Below, piece after piece: positions 46,646-55,916 of a DNA stretch of 64,000 nt (positions are counted from its first letter, which is position 1; each line of letters opens with the position of its first letter). The notes beneath the pieces are model-generated. The model made no database searches. It was not told the origin of the DNA and saw only the letters and a list, made by a program, of their open reading frames with translations. The translations under genes and the position numbers were made by a program. Source of the stretch: Bdellovibrionales bacterium (GTDB lineage: Bacteria > Pseudomonadota > Alphaproteobacteria > UBA9219); the NCBI GenBank assembly GCA_041662785.1, contig JBAZRW010000001.1, positions 455,781 to 519,780 on the forward strand. Reading direction: 5' to 3'.

Positions 46646-49516
46646 CTAATGCGCTAGTGCCCAGTTTTTGGCGTGGCCGGCCTCGGCCACCAAGGGCACG
46701 CGCAGGGTGAGGGTAGGCAACGGCGCGTCCTGCATCACGCGTTTGATCAGGGCGGCGCTGGCTTTAATTTCTGTCTCTGGCACTTCGAACACTAACTCAT
46801 CATGCACCTGCAATAGGAGTTTAGCGCTCAGGCCTGCCCCCTCTAGTGCGGCGGGCATACGGATCATGGCGCGTTTCATGATGTCGGCGGCTGTGCCTTG
46901 CAACGGGGCGTTGATGGCCTGCCGCTCTGCGCCCGCGCGGCGCGCGCCGTTTTTGTCGTGGATCGCCTGAATATGAACGCGCCGCCCGAACATCGTTTCG
47001 ACATAGCCATGGGTGTGGGCGAACTCTTTGGTGGAGTCCATCCACTCGCGCAGCTCATGGAAGCGATCCAGATAGGCGCGGATAAAGGACGCGGCTTCCG
47101 ATGGCGAGCAGCCCAGTTGCTTGGCAAGGCCAAAGCCGCTGATGCCATAGATAATGCCAAAGTTGATGGCCTTGGCGCGGCGGCGGATTTCGGGCGTCAT
47201 GGCGGCCATCGGCACGCCGAACACTTGGCTGGCCGTCAGCGCGTGAATATCCTGCCCGTCATGAAAAGCTTGGATCAGCGCCTCGATCCCCGCCGCTTCG
47301 GCGGCAAGGCGCAATTCGATTTGCGAGTAATCGACAGAGAGAAGCTCACATCCCTCAGCCGCGATAAAGGCGCTGCGGATGGCGCGGCCTTCTTCGGTGC
47401 GGATGGGGATATTCTGTAAGTTGGGATCGGTGGAGGACAGCCGCCCTGTTGCCGCGCCGACCAGCGAGAACGAGGTATGCACGCGCCCCGTTTTGGGGCT
47501 GATTTGCTCAGGCAGCGCGTCGGTATAGGTGCTTTTCAGCTTGGACAGGCCGCGCCAGTCCAAGACTTTAAGGGCAATCTCGCTTCCCGCTTCGGCCAAA
47601 GGCTCTAGGACGTCGTGGCTGGTGGAATACGCGCCCGTCTTCCCCTTCGCGCCGCCTTGCAGGCCCATCTCACCAAACAGCACCTCGCCCAGTTGCTTGG
47701 GCGATCCGACGTTAAAGGGATGCCCCGCAAGGGCGTGAATTTCTTCTTCCAAGGATTGCAGACGCGTGGCCAGATGGCCACTTTGGGTTTTCAAAACCGT
47801 GCGGTCGATCAAAATGCCCGCCTTTTCCATCGCCGCGACGACGGGGATCAAGGGACGCTCTAGCCGCTCATAGACATTGGTCAGATGCTCGGCTACCAAG
47901 CGGGGCTTTAGCGTCAACCACAGGCGCAAGGCATAGTCGGCATCTTCAGCGGCATAGGGGGTTGCTTTGTCCAGCGGCACGCGATCAAAGGTGATGCGGG
48001 CGCGGCCTGTGCCCGTCACCTCATCAAAGGAAATCATCTTGTGTTGGAAATGGCGAAGAGCCAGCTCATCAAGGCTGTGGCCGTGCAGCCCCGCGCCAAG
48101 GACATAGGACATCAGCATCGTGTCGTCGTACGGCGCGATGGTCAGGCCGTGTTGCCCCAGCACTTGCGCATCAAACTTTAGATTGTGCGCGATTTTAAGG
48201 ACGGATGGATCGGCCAGCAGCTCACTCAACGCGTCCGCCAGCGCCGCCGTTTTGATTTGTTTGGGGGCTTTAATCGGCTCAAAGGCAAAGCCGCCTTCCT
48301 GCGTTGCCGCATCGGGATCGACGTGCGCGAGGGGGATATAGCACGCCTCGCCTTCCGCCACGGCCAGCGACACGCCGACCAACTTGGTGGTGGAGGGCAA
48401 CAGGGAATCCGTCTCGGTGTCCAGCGCGATAAAGCCTTGCTCTTTCGCCTTGGCAATCCACGGGCGCAGCGCGGCCACGTCTTGGATCAGGGTATAGGTG
48501 GGGGGCTTTTCGTCATCGCGAGGGGGCGTTAGCCCCCGTGGCGATCCATCTCCTGTTGTATTGAAAAGAGGTGATGGTTGTTGGTTCAGGTGATGGATTG
48601 CTTCGCTTCCCATGCCGCCGCTTTGCTGTGGCGTGGTCGCTCGCAATGACGGTGAAGCCTTCACCCTTGCCAAGAGCGAGCGGAAACCTTGTTCTTCCAA
48701 AAAGGCGATAAGGTCGGCGTGATGGTCGGCTTCGATCCGAATATCCTCTAGCGGCATGGGCGGCGGGACGTGATCGTCCAGCGTCACCAGCCTTTTGGAT
48801 ACACGGGCAAGGTCGGCCTGTTGGACAAGAGCCTCGCGCCGCTTGGGCTGCTTAATCTCGTTCGCCCGTGCCAGCAGCGTCTCCAGATCGCCATATTCTT
48901 GAATCAAAAGCGCGGCGGTCTTGATGCCGATGCCCGCCACGCCCGGCACGTTGTCCGAGCTATCGCCCGCCAAGGCCTGCACGTCCACGACTCTATTGGG
49001 GGCGACGCCGAACTTGGCTGCAACCTCTGTTTCCGTAATCGCGATGGCCTTCATGGGGTCGTAAAGCTCCACCAGCGGGCGGATCAGCTGCATCAAATCC
49101 TTGTCCGCCGACACGATCCGCACCTTTTGCCCGCTTTCGGCGGCAAGGCGGGCATAGGTTGCGATGAGATCATCGGCCTCATAGGTCAGGACTTCCAGTG
49201 CGGGCACGCCAAAGGCGCGGGTCGCTTGCCGGATCAGCGGGAATTGGGGGATCAACTCGTCCGGCGTGGGCGGGCGGTGAGCCTTATAGTCGGGGTAGAT
49301 ATCGTTGCGAAAGGTCTTGCGTGCGGCATCGAAAATGACGGCGACGCGGTGCGCGTTCAGGTCAAGAAGGAGCTTTTGCAGCATATTGCAAAAGCCATAG
49401 ACCGCATTGACGGGCGTACCGTCCGCCCGCGTCATGGGCGGCAGGGCATGGAACGCGCGAAAGATATAGCCAGAGCCATCAACCAAATAGAGCGTATCGT
49501 CGTTTTTATCCGTCAT
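46646..49516 (-). CDS. polA: DNA polymerase I
   Basis: PolA fills gaps and removes RNA primers. The 956 residues hold a 5' nuclease (1-about 288), a proofreading 3'-5' exonuclease with ALDTETD, HNLKFD and YAAEDAD intact, and a polymerase with motif A DYSQIELRL, motif B RRAKAINFGIIYG and motif C QVHDELVFE. The ATG at 49516 has GAAGGA upstream; a frame with 124 extra residues upstream crosses the divergent ABC gene and is rejected. Between the 5' nuclease and the exonuclease, codons 289-336 are formed by an inserted palindromic DNA element (annotated separately). The gene diverges from the ABC ATPase. Confidence 0.97.
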   Translation of the reverse strand: MTDKNDDTLYLVDGSGYIFRAFHALPPMTRADGTPVNAVYGFCNMLQKLLLDLNAHRVAVIFDAARKTFRNDIYPDYKAHRPPTPDELIPQFPLIRQATRAFGVPALEVLTYEADDLIATYARLAAESGQKVRIVSADKDLMQLIRPLVELYDPMKAIAITETEVAAKFGVAPNRVVDVQALAGDSSDNVPGVAGIGIKTAALLIQEYGDLETLLARANEIKQPKRREALVQQADLARVSKRLVTLDDHVPPPMPLEDIRIEADHHADLIAFLEEQGFRSLLARVKASPSLRATTPQQSGGMGSEAIHHLNQQPSPLFNTTGDGSPRGLTPPRDDEKPPTYTLIQDVAALRPWIAKAKEQGFIALDTETDSLLPSTTKLVGVSLAVAEGEACYIPLAHVDPDAATQEGGFAFEPIKAPKQIKTAALADALSELLADPSVLKIAHNLKFDAQVLGQHGLTIAPYDDTMLMSYVLGAGLHGHSLDELALRHFQHKMISFDEVTGTGRARITFDRVPLDKATPYAAEDADYALRLWLTLKPRLVAEHLTNVYERLERPLIPVVAAMEKAGILIDRTVLKTQSGHLATRLQSLEEEIHALAGHPFNVGSPKQLGEVLFGEMGLQGGAKGKTGAYSTSHDVLEPLAEAGSEIALKVLDWRGLSKLKSTYTDALPEQISPKTGRVHTSFSLVGAATGRLSSTDPNLQNIPIRTEEGRAIRSAFIAAEGCELLSVDYSQIELRLAAEAAGIEALIQAFHDGQDIHALTASQVFGVPMAAMTPEIRRRAKAINFGIIYGISGFGLAKQLGCSPSEAASFIRAYLDRFHELREWMDSTKEFAHTHGYVETMFGRRVHIQAIHDKNGARRAGAERQAINAPLQGTAADIMKRAMIRMPAALEGAGLSAKLLLQVHDELVFEVPETEIKASAALIKRVMQDAPLPTLTLRVPLVAEAGHAKNWALAH
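48511..48651. repeat. 141-bp palindromic element inserted in frame inside polA
   Basis: Ends CGTCATCGCGAG (48511-48522) and CTCGCAATGACG (48640-48651) are inverted copies with one mismatch. Inside are GGGGGCGTTAGCCCCC and GATCCATC / GATGGATTG arms, the look of the CGTCATTGCGAG intergenic repeats of many proteobacteria. The length is exactly 47 codons, so the reading frame is kept. It encodes a Ser/Thr/Pro/Gln-rich linker in PolA. Confidence 0.88.
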
Positions 49517-49586
49517 GTCTTTCCTTCGCCGCGAGCTTCTTGTAGAGTATAGGGGAACGCTATCTTTTTTGCGAGTACGCTTGTTG

Positions 49587-50585
49587 ATGACAAAAATGAC
49601 CGAAAACGAACCCTCTAACGCTCTTGAGATCAAGGGGCTTGCCAAAAGATACAAGGGCAAGCGGGGGATCGACACGCGAGCGGCGCTGGACGGCATCGAC
49701 CTTGTCGTGCCGCGAGGCAGTTTGTTCGGCCTTTTGGGGCCGAACGGCGCGGGCAAATCCACGCTCATCAACATTCTGGCGGGTCTGACCCTTAAAACAA
49801 GTGGGCAGGTCACCGTGTGGGGGGCCAGCCTCGATTGCGACGAGCGGTGCGTCAAAAGCGCCATCGGCGTCGTGCCGCAGGAAAACAATATCGATACTTT
49901 TTTTACGCCGCGAGAGCTGCTGGAGTTTCAGGCGGGCCTTTACGGCGTGCCTCCCAAAGAGCGGATCACGAACTATTTGCTAGAGATGCTCTCATTGATG
50001 GATATGGCCGATGCGCCTTCGCGACGCCTGTCGGGCGGGATGCGGCGGCGGCTTATGGTGGCTAAGGCGATGGCGCACCGCCCGCCTATCCTTGTGCTGG
50101 ACGAGCCGACGGCGGGCGTGGACGTGGAGCAGCGCCGCGCGTTATGGGCGCAGATCAAGCAATTGCAAAAGGGGGGGACGACGATCCTTCTCACCACGCA
50201 CTATCTTGAAGAAGCGCAAGAGTTGTGCGAGAGCCTTGCCATTTTGCACGAGGGCCGCATCGTCGCCAACGACACGAAAGACAATCTCCTTAGCCAGTTG
50301 GATAACAAGAGCCTGACCATCACGGTGGATCGCGATTTGCATGACGTGCCGCCGAACCTGCGCCCGCATGGTTGGGTGCTGGAAAGCCCACGCCGCCTGA
50401 AACTGCCAGCGGCCAAGGCGTCCTTGTCCTTGGGGCAAATGATGCTGAGCGTGCAGGTCAACGGCCTTAACATCGTCGATATCGTGACGTATGAGACGAA
50501 CCTTGAAGACGTTTTCCTGAAATTTACCAAAGGCCTCACCCCTGATGCGCCTTCAGGAAAACAGGCTTTCCCCACGCTCTTTTGA
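49587..50585 (+). CDS. ABC transporter ATP-binding protein (ABC-2 exporter type)
   Basis: The 332-residue ATPase has Walker A GPNGAGKST, the signature LSGGMRRRL, Walker B ILVLDEPTAGVD and the H-loop TTHYLEEA, and a C-terminal extension ending in NLEDVFLKFTKG, as in CcmA/DrrA-type export ATPases. Starts at 49587 or 49596 are possible; neither has a strong ribosome-binding site. The usual ABC-2 permease gene does not follow; mutT does, after 15 nt. The permease may be elsewhere, so the substrate is unknown. Confidence 0.88.
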   Translation: MTKMTENEPSNALEIKGLAKRYKGKRGIDTRAALDGIDLVVPRGSLFGLLGPNGAGKSTLINILAGLTLKTSGQVTVWGASLDCDERCVKSAIGVVPQENNIDTFFTPRELLEFQAGLYGVPPKERITNYLLEMLSLMDMADAPSRRLSGGMRRRLMVAKAMAHRPPILVLDEPTAGVDVEQRRALWAQIKQLQKGGTTILLTTHYLEEAQELCESLAILHEGRIVANDTKDNLLSQLDNKSLTITVDRDLHDVPPNLRPHGWVLESPRRLKLPAAKASLSLGQMMLSVQVNGLNIVDIVTYETNLEDVFLKFTKGLTPDAPSGKQAFPTLF

Positions 50586-50600
50586 GGAGAAAGCGCCTTT

Positions 50601-51008
50601 ATGACCCTTCCTCTTTTGTTTGTGTCGGCGGTGGCGCTGATGGATCCGCAGCGGCGCGTGCTGCTCGCGCAGCGTCCGGCGGGCAAGGACATGGCGGGCC
50701 TGTGGGAGTTTCCGGGTGGCAAGATTGGGCCGAAGGAAACGTCCGAAGGCGCTTTGGTGCGCGAATTGCGTGAGGAGCTAGCACTTATCGTGCAGGAAAC
50801 GGATTTAATCCCGCTGACTTTTGCCAGCCACGCTTATGAGGCATTTCAGCTGTTCATGCCGCTTTTTCTGTGCCGCGTGTGGCAGGGCGAGCCGACCGCG
50901 ATGGAGGGGCAGACGTTGATGTGGGCAGGCGCGGACGAGATCGATCAGTACGCCATGCCGCCCGCCGACATCGGCCTGAAAGAGGCCGTTAAAAAGGCAT
51001 TGGTATAG
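50601..51008 (+). CDS. mutT: MutT-type Nudix hydrolase (8-oxo-dGTP pyrophosphohydrolase)
   Basis: GAGGAG precedes the ATG at 50601. The Nudix box is complete: GGKIGPKETSEGALVRELRE then EELAL. The VALMDPQRRVLLAQRP start and the GLWEFPGGKIG lead are typical of MutT and of the CTP pyrophosphohydrolase group, which clean oxidised nucleotides from the pool. The 135 residues match MutT length. It is 15 nt after the ABC gene and tail-to-tail with uppP. Confidence 0.9.
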   Translation: MTLPLLFVSAVALMDPQRRVLLAQRPAGKDMAGLWEFPGGKIGPKETSEGALVRELREELALIVQETDLIPLTFASHAYEAFQLFMPLFLCRVWQGEPTAMEGQTLMWAGADEIDQYAMPPADIGLKEAVKKALV

Positions 51009-51015
51009 GCGGGGG

Positions 51016-51816
51016 CTAAAGCACCCACAACGCGATAAGCGCGACGATGCCCGCCGCGATGCGATACCACGCGAACGGTGCGAAGCCGTGGCGGCCCACA
51101 AACCCGACAAAGGTTTTGACGACGACAAGCGCCGAAAGAAACGCGACCACAAACCCGACGCCAATCACCGCGCCATCATCCAGCGTAAGAGAATCACGGT
51201 TTTTGTAAAGGTCATAGACCGTGGCCGCGACCATCGTGGGGATGGCAAGGAAAAAGGAAAACTCGGCGGCGGTTTTCCTCTCGACCTTCAGCAAAAGCGA
51301 TCCCATGATTGTCGCGCCTGAACGCGATACGCCCGGAATCATGGCAAGGCATTGGGCAAAGCCGATCCACAGCGCGGTTTTCAGCGGCATGGCTTCGATC
51401 TGATTGATGGATGGCGCGGGGGCTTTCTTCTCAATCACCAGAATGGCGATGCCTCCGACGATAAAGGAAATGGCGATGATAGTGGGGTTAAACAAAACCG
51501 CCTTGATAAAATCGTGCGCGAAAAAGCCGATGACCATCGCGGGCAGGAAGGCCAGCAAGACGGCGGCGATAAAGCGCTGCGCCTTTGCGTTCTTGGGCGC
51601 GGTTACGGCGACCTGCCACAGGCGCTGGAAGTAAACGACGACAACGGCCAGAATCGCGCCGGACTGAATCACGATCTCAAAGACGTTGCCCGCAGGACCC
51701 TGAAAGCCCAAAATCTTGTCCATCAGCAGCAAATGACCCGTTGAGGAGATGGGCAGAAACTCGGTGATGCCTTCGACAAGGCCCATGATAACGGTATTGA
51801 TCCAGTTCTCGATCAT
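51016..51816 (-). CDS. uppP: Undecaprenyl-diphosphatase
   Basis: UppP/BacA recycles undecaprenyl diphosphate to the monophosphate carrier for peptidoglycan and other polymers. The 266 residues have about eight helices and both active-site motifs, EGITEFLPISSTGHL near the N-terminus and PGVSRSGATI in the middle. The ATG at 51816 gives the family start (MIENWINTVIMGLVEG); a frame with 23 extra residues from 51885 runs into the upstream repeat and is rejected. Confidence 0.95.
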   Translation of the reverse strand: MIENWINTVIMGLVEGITEFLPISSTGHLLLMDKILGFQGPAGNVFEIVIQSGAILAVVVVYFQRLWQVAVTAPKNAKAQRFIAAVLLAFLPAMVIGFFAHDFIKAVLFNPTIIAISFIVGGIAILVIEKKAPAPSINQIEAMPLKTALWIGFAQCLAMIPGVSRSGATIMGSLLLKVERKTAAEFSFFLAIPTMVAATVYDLYKNRDSLTLDDGAVIGVGFVVAFLSALVVVKTFVGFVGRHGFAPFAWYRIAAGIVALIALWVL

Positions 51817-51842
51817 TGATTGAGTGCCCTCTCGTTGTGCTG

Positions 51843-52014
51843 ATACCAAATGGCTCATGAAACGACTCGTTGAGAAAGAAAACAAACGGGATTCCCGCTT
51901 TGCCCTTTCGCCCGCCGCAAGTGCGGCGGGACGAGGGCGCGGGAATGACAGGTTTTGTGTTTAATTTAATCCCTCTACCGTCATCCCCGCGAAAGCGGGG
52001 ATCCCGTTTTTTTG
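51843..52014. repeat. Composite palindromic element between uppP and fabI
   Basis: ATACCAAATGGCTCATGAAA at 51843 matches the end arms at 6661-6687 and 30009. It leads through AACAAACGGGATTCCCGC to a core with an inner CCCGCCGCAAGTGCGGCGGG hairpin ending in GGGAATGACA (51950), then CGTCATCCCCGCGAAAGCGG and GATCCCGTTTT (52013). It fills about half of the 363-nt gap; the rest (52015-52179) is AT-richer and should hold the fabI promoter. Confidence 0.78.
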
Positions 52015-52179
52015 AATCATTTTATCTGAAAGCGGCCATATCTTTGCTCATTAACCTAGTTGCCCCAGAAAAACCACATAAAATCGTCATGCCATTTGAC
52101 GTATGGAGCTAATCGTGTAAATTGTCCCCGCAGACGGGGCTAAGTTCGCCTCGCGCCAAAAAATCAAGAGGATAGACCT

Positions 52180-53037
52180 ATGGAGAGCAAAGGAATCAAC
52201 GCGCCACTAACGGGGCGGATGATGGAAGGCAAGCGCGGCCTTATTATGGGCGTGGCCAATGATCGCTCCATTGCTTGGGGAATCGCGCAGGTTTGCGCGG
52301 CCCATGGCGCGGAAATTGCCTTCACCTATCAGGGCGAGGCGTTGCAAAAGCGCGTTGTGCCATTGGCCAATTCGCTGAACTCGCCAATCATTGAGCCTTG
52401 CGACGTGACGGATGAGGCCAGCCTTGACCGTCTGTTCGCGGTGATCAAGGAAAAATGGGGTCATCTGGATTTTGTCGTTCACGGCATCGCCTATTCCGAC
52501 AAGACCGAGCTGGACGGGCATTACGTTAACACAACGCGCTCCAACTTTTTAAAGACGATGGATATCTCGTGCTATTCCTTCACCGCCGTGGCGCAGCGCG
52601 CTGTGCCGCTGATGAACGAGGGCGGCAGTTTGCTGACGCTCAGCTATATCGGGGCCGAGCGCGTCATGCCGCATTACAACGTGATGGGCGTGGCCAAGGC
52701 CGCGCTGGAAGCCAGCGTGCGCTATCTGTCCGTTGATCTGGGCGCACAAAACATTCGCGTGAACGCAATCTCGGCGGGGCCGATCAAGACTCTGGCCGCC
52801 AGCGGTATCGGCGATTTCCGCTATATCATGCGCTGGAACGAGATCAACGCGCCGATGCGCCGTAACGTCACGACGATTGAAGTGGGGCATTCGGCCCTTT
52901 ATTTGCTCAGTGATTTGGGCGCGGGCGTGACGGGTGAAGTGATGCACGTCGATAGCGGGTATCACAATATCGGCATGATGGCGGTTGAGCAGGCCGAGCC
53001 TGTGACCGAGCTTCTCAGCGGCTTTTTGGCGAAATGA
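52180..53037 (+). CDS. fabI: Enoyl-[acyl-carrier-protein] reductase (NADH)
   Basis: FabI does the last step of each round of fatty acid elongation. GLIMGVANDRSIAWGIA binds NAD; the active-site Tyr156, Tyr166 and Lys173 lie in LSYIGAERVMPHYNVMGVAK. The 285 residues include about 12 extra at the N-terminus (MESKGINAPLTG), as in other alphaproteobacterial FabI. GAGGA lies before the ATG. Relatives often have aroC close downstream; here an unknown gene on the other strand lies between. Confidence 0.96.
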   Translation: MESKGINAPLTGRMMEGKRGLIMGVANDRSIAWGIAQVCAAHGAEIAFTYQGEALQKRVVPLANSLNSPIIEPCDVTDEASLDRLFAVIKEKWGHLDFVVHGIAYSDKTELDGHYVNTTRSNFLKTMDISCYSFTAVAQRAVPLMNEGGSLLTLSYIGAERVMPHYNVMGVAKAALEASVRYLSVDLGAQNIRVNAISAGPIKTLAASGIGDFRYIMRWNEINAPMRRNVTTIEVGHSALYLLSDLGAGVTGEVMHVDSGYHNIGMMAVEQAEPVTELLSGFLAK

Positions 53038-53063
53038 TCGGATGACCGGTGGCCTAATCTAGC

Positions 53064-54326
53064 CTATGCGCTGGGGGCAGGGTTGCCCTTTATGTGCCTC
53101 GAAATATTGTGAGGGAGGCTAGGAGCAGAAGCTGGTGGCCCCAATAATTTTGCACGGTATTTCCCCTCAACATCTTCCCAATCCCAACAAACATTGTAGC
53201 GATCTTTTAAAAATTGAAGCGCGGCAATTCTTGTTGATTCATCTATTTTTCGATTGTTGAGCGCCGATTCAATGCGCATAGCGTGCGTATACTGAATGCC
53301 ATTGGGGGCTGTAACCACACCGTTCAATCGAGCAGGCCCATCTCGCGGCGTATCGGCGATCAGACCGTTAATAGAGTCTTCCAGATCACTATAGGGCGTA
53401 TGCCTATGGTATCTCTCTGCCCCAAAGATTGCCCCCAGTTCATGGGCCGTTTTATCGATGGTTTTGTCTTCTGCCGAATCAATGGATACCCCCTGCCAAT
53501 TATGGCCTGACGTACGCATAAAGGGATAACCTTTGGCTTCCATCGTGTGGATTGTGGCTAAATCTTTAATTTGATAACGCAAAATGCCATTCAGAACAGC
53601 GATTGCTTCGCTACCATATCCGGCCTGACGTAGAACGGTGTTAAGTTTAAACCCTGTTTCCTGCCGCGCTAAATTTGCTATTTCATGAACGGTTTTTTCC
53701 TCTATGCCGTTATAGGACAACAGTCCCATAAACGCCGCGCTTTTTTCCATAACAGAAAGAAAGTCGTTCGTCGTATAATTTGTGCGTTTGTAGGTTGTTC
53801 TGTTCCCCTCAATCTTGAAAAGCTCGTTATCATTCAATTTTGGCCATGTGTGACTTGTTCGTGTGTCATGGCTTTGTGGCGCAACAACCGCAGCGTGAGG
53901 TAGCTCTAACTTTGCGTCATAGCCGAGACAAAACCAAGTATCGAGAGGATTAAAAGCGCCGAGATGAATCCCCTCCATTGTTCTGTCCGCCAGTCCAGCT
54001 TTTGACATTTTTTCCTGAATAGGACGGTGGGTTTCCTCAAAACCGGCAATAATCACATAGGGCGCATCCGCCCAGTCGCCGCCGTTGTTCGCCTGAACGT
54101 GGTGGTTCAAAGCAAAATGAACCGAATTACGAAAACCTTTTTCTTTTGGGCGCTCCCCATTAATGCCCGTATCAAAAAAAACGCTGCCGTTTTTATCCAT
54201 CACAGGAAAAATGTTTGTGGCGCGCACCAGCGCGACCGCAGCCAGATTCAGCTTAAGGGGATCCCCCATAAACATCGGCGGCGGTTGTGGGGAAAGTTGT
54301 TTGAGAAGGTGATAGTTTTTACGCAT
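53064..54326 (-). CDS. Unknown 420-residue protein between fabI and aroC
   Basis: I do not recognise a family. The protein is soluble with no signal peptide. Notable segments are FFDTGINGERPKEKGFRNSV with HFALNHHVQ, WADAPYVIIAGFEE, LDTWFCLGYDAKLELPHAAV and GVVTAPNGIQYTHAMRI. A Pro-rich C-terminus ends in IKGNPAPSA. Its A+T content is higher than in fabI and aroC, and the gap to aroC (54327-54534) is AT-rich too, which fits transfer into a conserved neighbourhood. There is no strong ribosome-binding site at the ATG at 54326. Proteins of this look are sometimes secreted effectors, but nothing here proves that. Confidence 0.6.
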   Translation of the reverse strand: MRKNYHLLKQLSPQPPPMFMGDPLKLNLAAVALVRATNIFPVMDKNGSVFFDTGINGERPKEKGFRNSVHFALNHHVQANNGGDWADAPYVIIAGFEETHRPIQEKMSKAGLADRTMEGIHLGAFNPLDTWFCLGYDAKLELPHAAVVAPQSHDTRTSHTWPKLNDNELFKIEGNRTTYKRTNYTTNDFLSVMEKSAAFMGLLSYNGIEEKTVHEIANLARQETGFKLNTVLRQAGYGSEAIAVLNGILRYQIKDLATIHTMEAKGYPFMRTSGHNWQGVSIDSAEDKTIDKTAHELGAIFGAERYHRHTPYSDLEDSINGLIADTPRDGPARLNGVVTAPNGIQYTHAMRIESALNNRKIDESTRIAALQFLKDRYNVCWDWEDVEGKYRAKLLGPPASAPSLPHNISRHIKGNPAPSA

Positions 54327-54534
54327 AATTGTTCTCTAAAAATAACTTTCTTAAAGGCAGAATACTACAGCAGTGCTTAATTTGACGTGAATCTTTTGAA
54401 TCTTAATTTTTCTTAATTCTGGGCGTTTCGCTGCCGTTATGCCGCCCCCTAGTTGTATAAAAAAGGGCTTCTGTTTGTGGCAAATAGGCTATAAGTCTTG
54501 TTGCGTTAATTTTTTCAACTTAAATCAGGCTCAC

Positions 54535-55602
54535 ATGTCTAATTCTTTCGGCTCCCTGTTTCGCTTCACGACATGGGGGGAAAGCCACGGCTCTGCGATT
54601 GGTGTTGTGATTGATGGCTGCCCCGCTCGCTTGCCCCTGACCGAGGCGGATATCCAACCCTTTTTGGACAAGCGCAAACCCGGCCAGTCGCCCTTGACGA
54701 CGCAACGGCAGGAAGCCGATACGGTCAAGATCCTGTCGGGCACGTTTGAAGGGCAGACGACGGGCACTCCCATCAGCCTCATGATCGAAAACACGGATCA
54801 ACGCTCTAAAGATTACAGCGAGATTAAAGATAAATTCCGTCCGGGCCATGCGGATTACACCTATCAGACCAAATACGGCATTCGCGATTATCGCGGCGGC
54901 GGACGCTCTAGCGCGCGCGAGACGGCTTGCCGCGTCGCGGCGGGCGCGGTGGCGCGTAAGGTTTTGGGCGAAGGCATTACGGTGCGCGGTGCGATGGTGC
55001 AAATCGGCGAACATATTGTGGATCGCAGCGAATGGAACTGGGGCGAGGTTGATCGCAATCCCGTCTTCAGTCCCAATGCTAAGGCGGCGGTATTTTGGCA
55101 AAATTATCTTGAAGAAATCCGTAAGGGTGGCCAGTCCGTTGGCGCGGTGGTTGAGGTTCATGCCAGCGGCGTTCCCGCTGGGTGGGGCGATCCTCTCTAT
55201 GACAAGCTGGATAGCGACATTGCGCGCGCGCTGATGTCCATCAACGCCGTGAAGGGCGTGGAGATTGGTAGTGGCTTTGCGGCGGCGGCGCTTACGGGCG
55301 CGGTAAATGCCGATGAAATGCGAAAGGGCAAGGATGGTAAGCCCGTTTTCCTTTCCAATCATGCGGGCGGCATTCTGGGCGGTATCTCGACGGGGCAGGA
55401 CATTGTGGCGCGTTTTGCGCTGAAGCCGACCAGCTCAATCCTCACGCCGCACCAGACCATCGATGTGCAGGGCGAGAATACGGAAATTGTGACCAAGGGC
55501 CGCCATGACCCTTGCGTGGGGATTCGCGCCGTGCCCGTAGGCGAGGCGATGGTGGCCTGCGTTCTGGCCGACGCCATGCTGCGGCAAAAGGCGTATCAAT
55601 AG
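54535..55602 (+). CDS. aroC: Chorismate synthase
   Basis: AroC makes chorismate from EPSP with reduced FMN, the last step of the shikimate pathway, and so supplies the anthranilate synthase at 9748-11622. [47 protein letters not shown] and [16 protein letters not shown] are family hallmarks. The start is the ATG at 54535; the longer frame from 54439 has a Cys-rich lead and is rejected. The 355 residues are full length. Confidence 0.96.
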   Translation: MSNSFGSLFRFTTWGESHGSAIGVVIDGCPARLPLTEADIQPFLDKRKPGQSPLTTQRQEADTVKILSGTFEGQTTGTPISLMIENTDQRSKDYSEIKDKFRPGHADYTYQTKYGIRDYRGGGRSSARETACRVAAGAVARKVLGEGITVRGAMVQIGEHIVDRSEWNWGEVDRNPVFSPNAKAAVFWQNYLEEIRKGGQSVGAVVEVHASGVPAGWGDPLYDKLDSDIARALMSINAVKGVEIGSGFAAAALTGAVNADEMRKGKDGKPVFLSNHAGGILGGISTGQDIVARFALKPTSSILTPHQTIDVQGENTEIVTKGRHDPCVGIRAVPVGEAMVACVLADAMLRQKAYQ

Positions 55603-55916
55603 GCGGTTAAGCGGGATAGAAAACGGTGTTTTTTCCGACATATTTGGCAACGCTCTGATTTATAAGGGAAATAAAACTGGCGTTATCCGCTTTTTTCCCT
55701 TGACGTAGCGGGAAGATTCTGCTATTGACATTGCTGTGCGGAGCTGTGTCCGAAGTTAGAGTTCAGGGGCCAGAGCACAGAGTTCAGGGAAGGAAAGGCT
55801 TCGTGGCGGCGCGAGGCCTTTTTTGTTGGCTTTTGGGTGAGGGGTGGCGCTGGCTGCTTTTTCCGATTATCCTGATTCTCAGTTTTTTGGCCGTTTATTG
55901 GGGATTAGGACGCGGT
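55603..55916. other. Region upstream of map with short GTTCAGGG repeats
   Basis: This 314-nt gap holds a repeated GAGTTCAGGG motif (55761 and 55781) and an open frame in phase with map that encodes a membrane-helix-like stretch. A TTGACG-type sequence at 55701 and TTGACA at 55725 are possible -35 boxes, with no good -10 at the right distance. No independent gene is supported. Confidence 0.4.

Noticed and set aside
49517..49888. A 124-residue N-terminal extension of polA
   Set aside because: It runs antisense through the divergent ABC gene, and the family starts at the ATG at 49516 with a ribosome-binding site.
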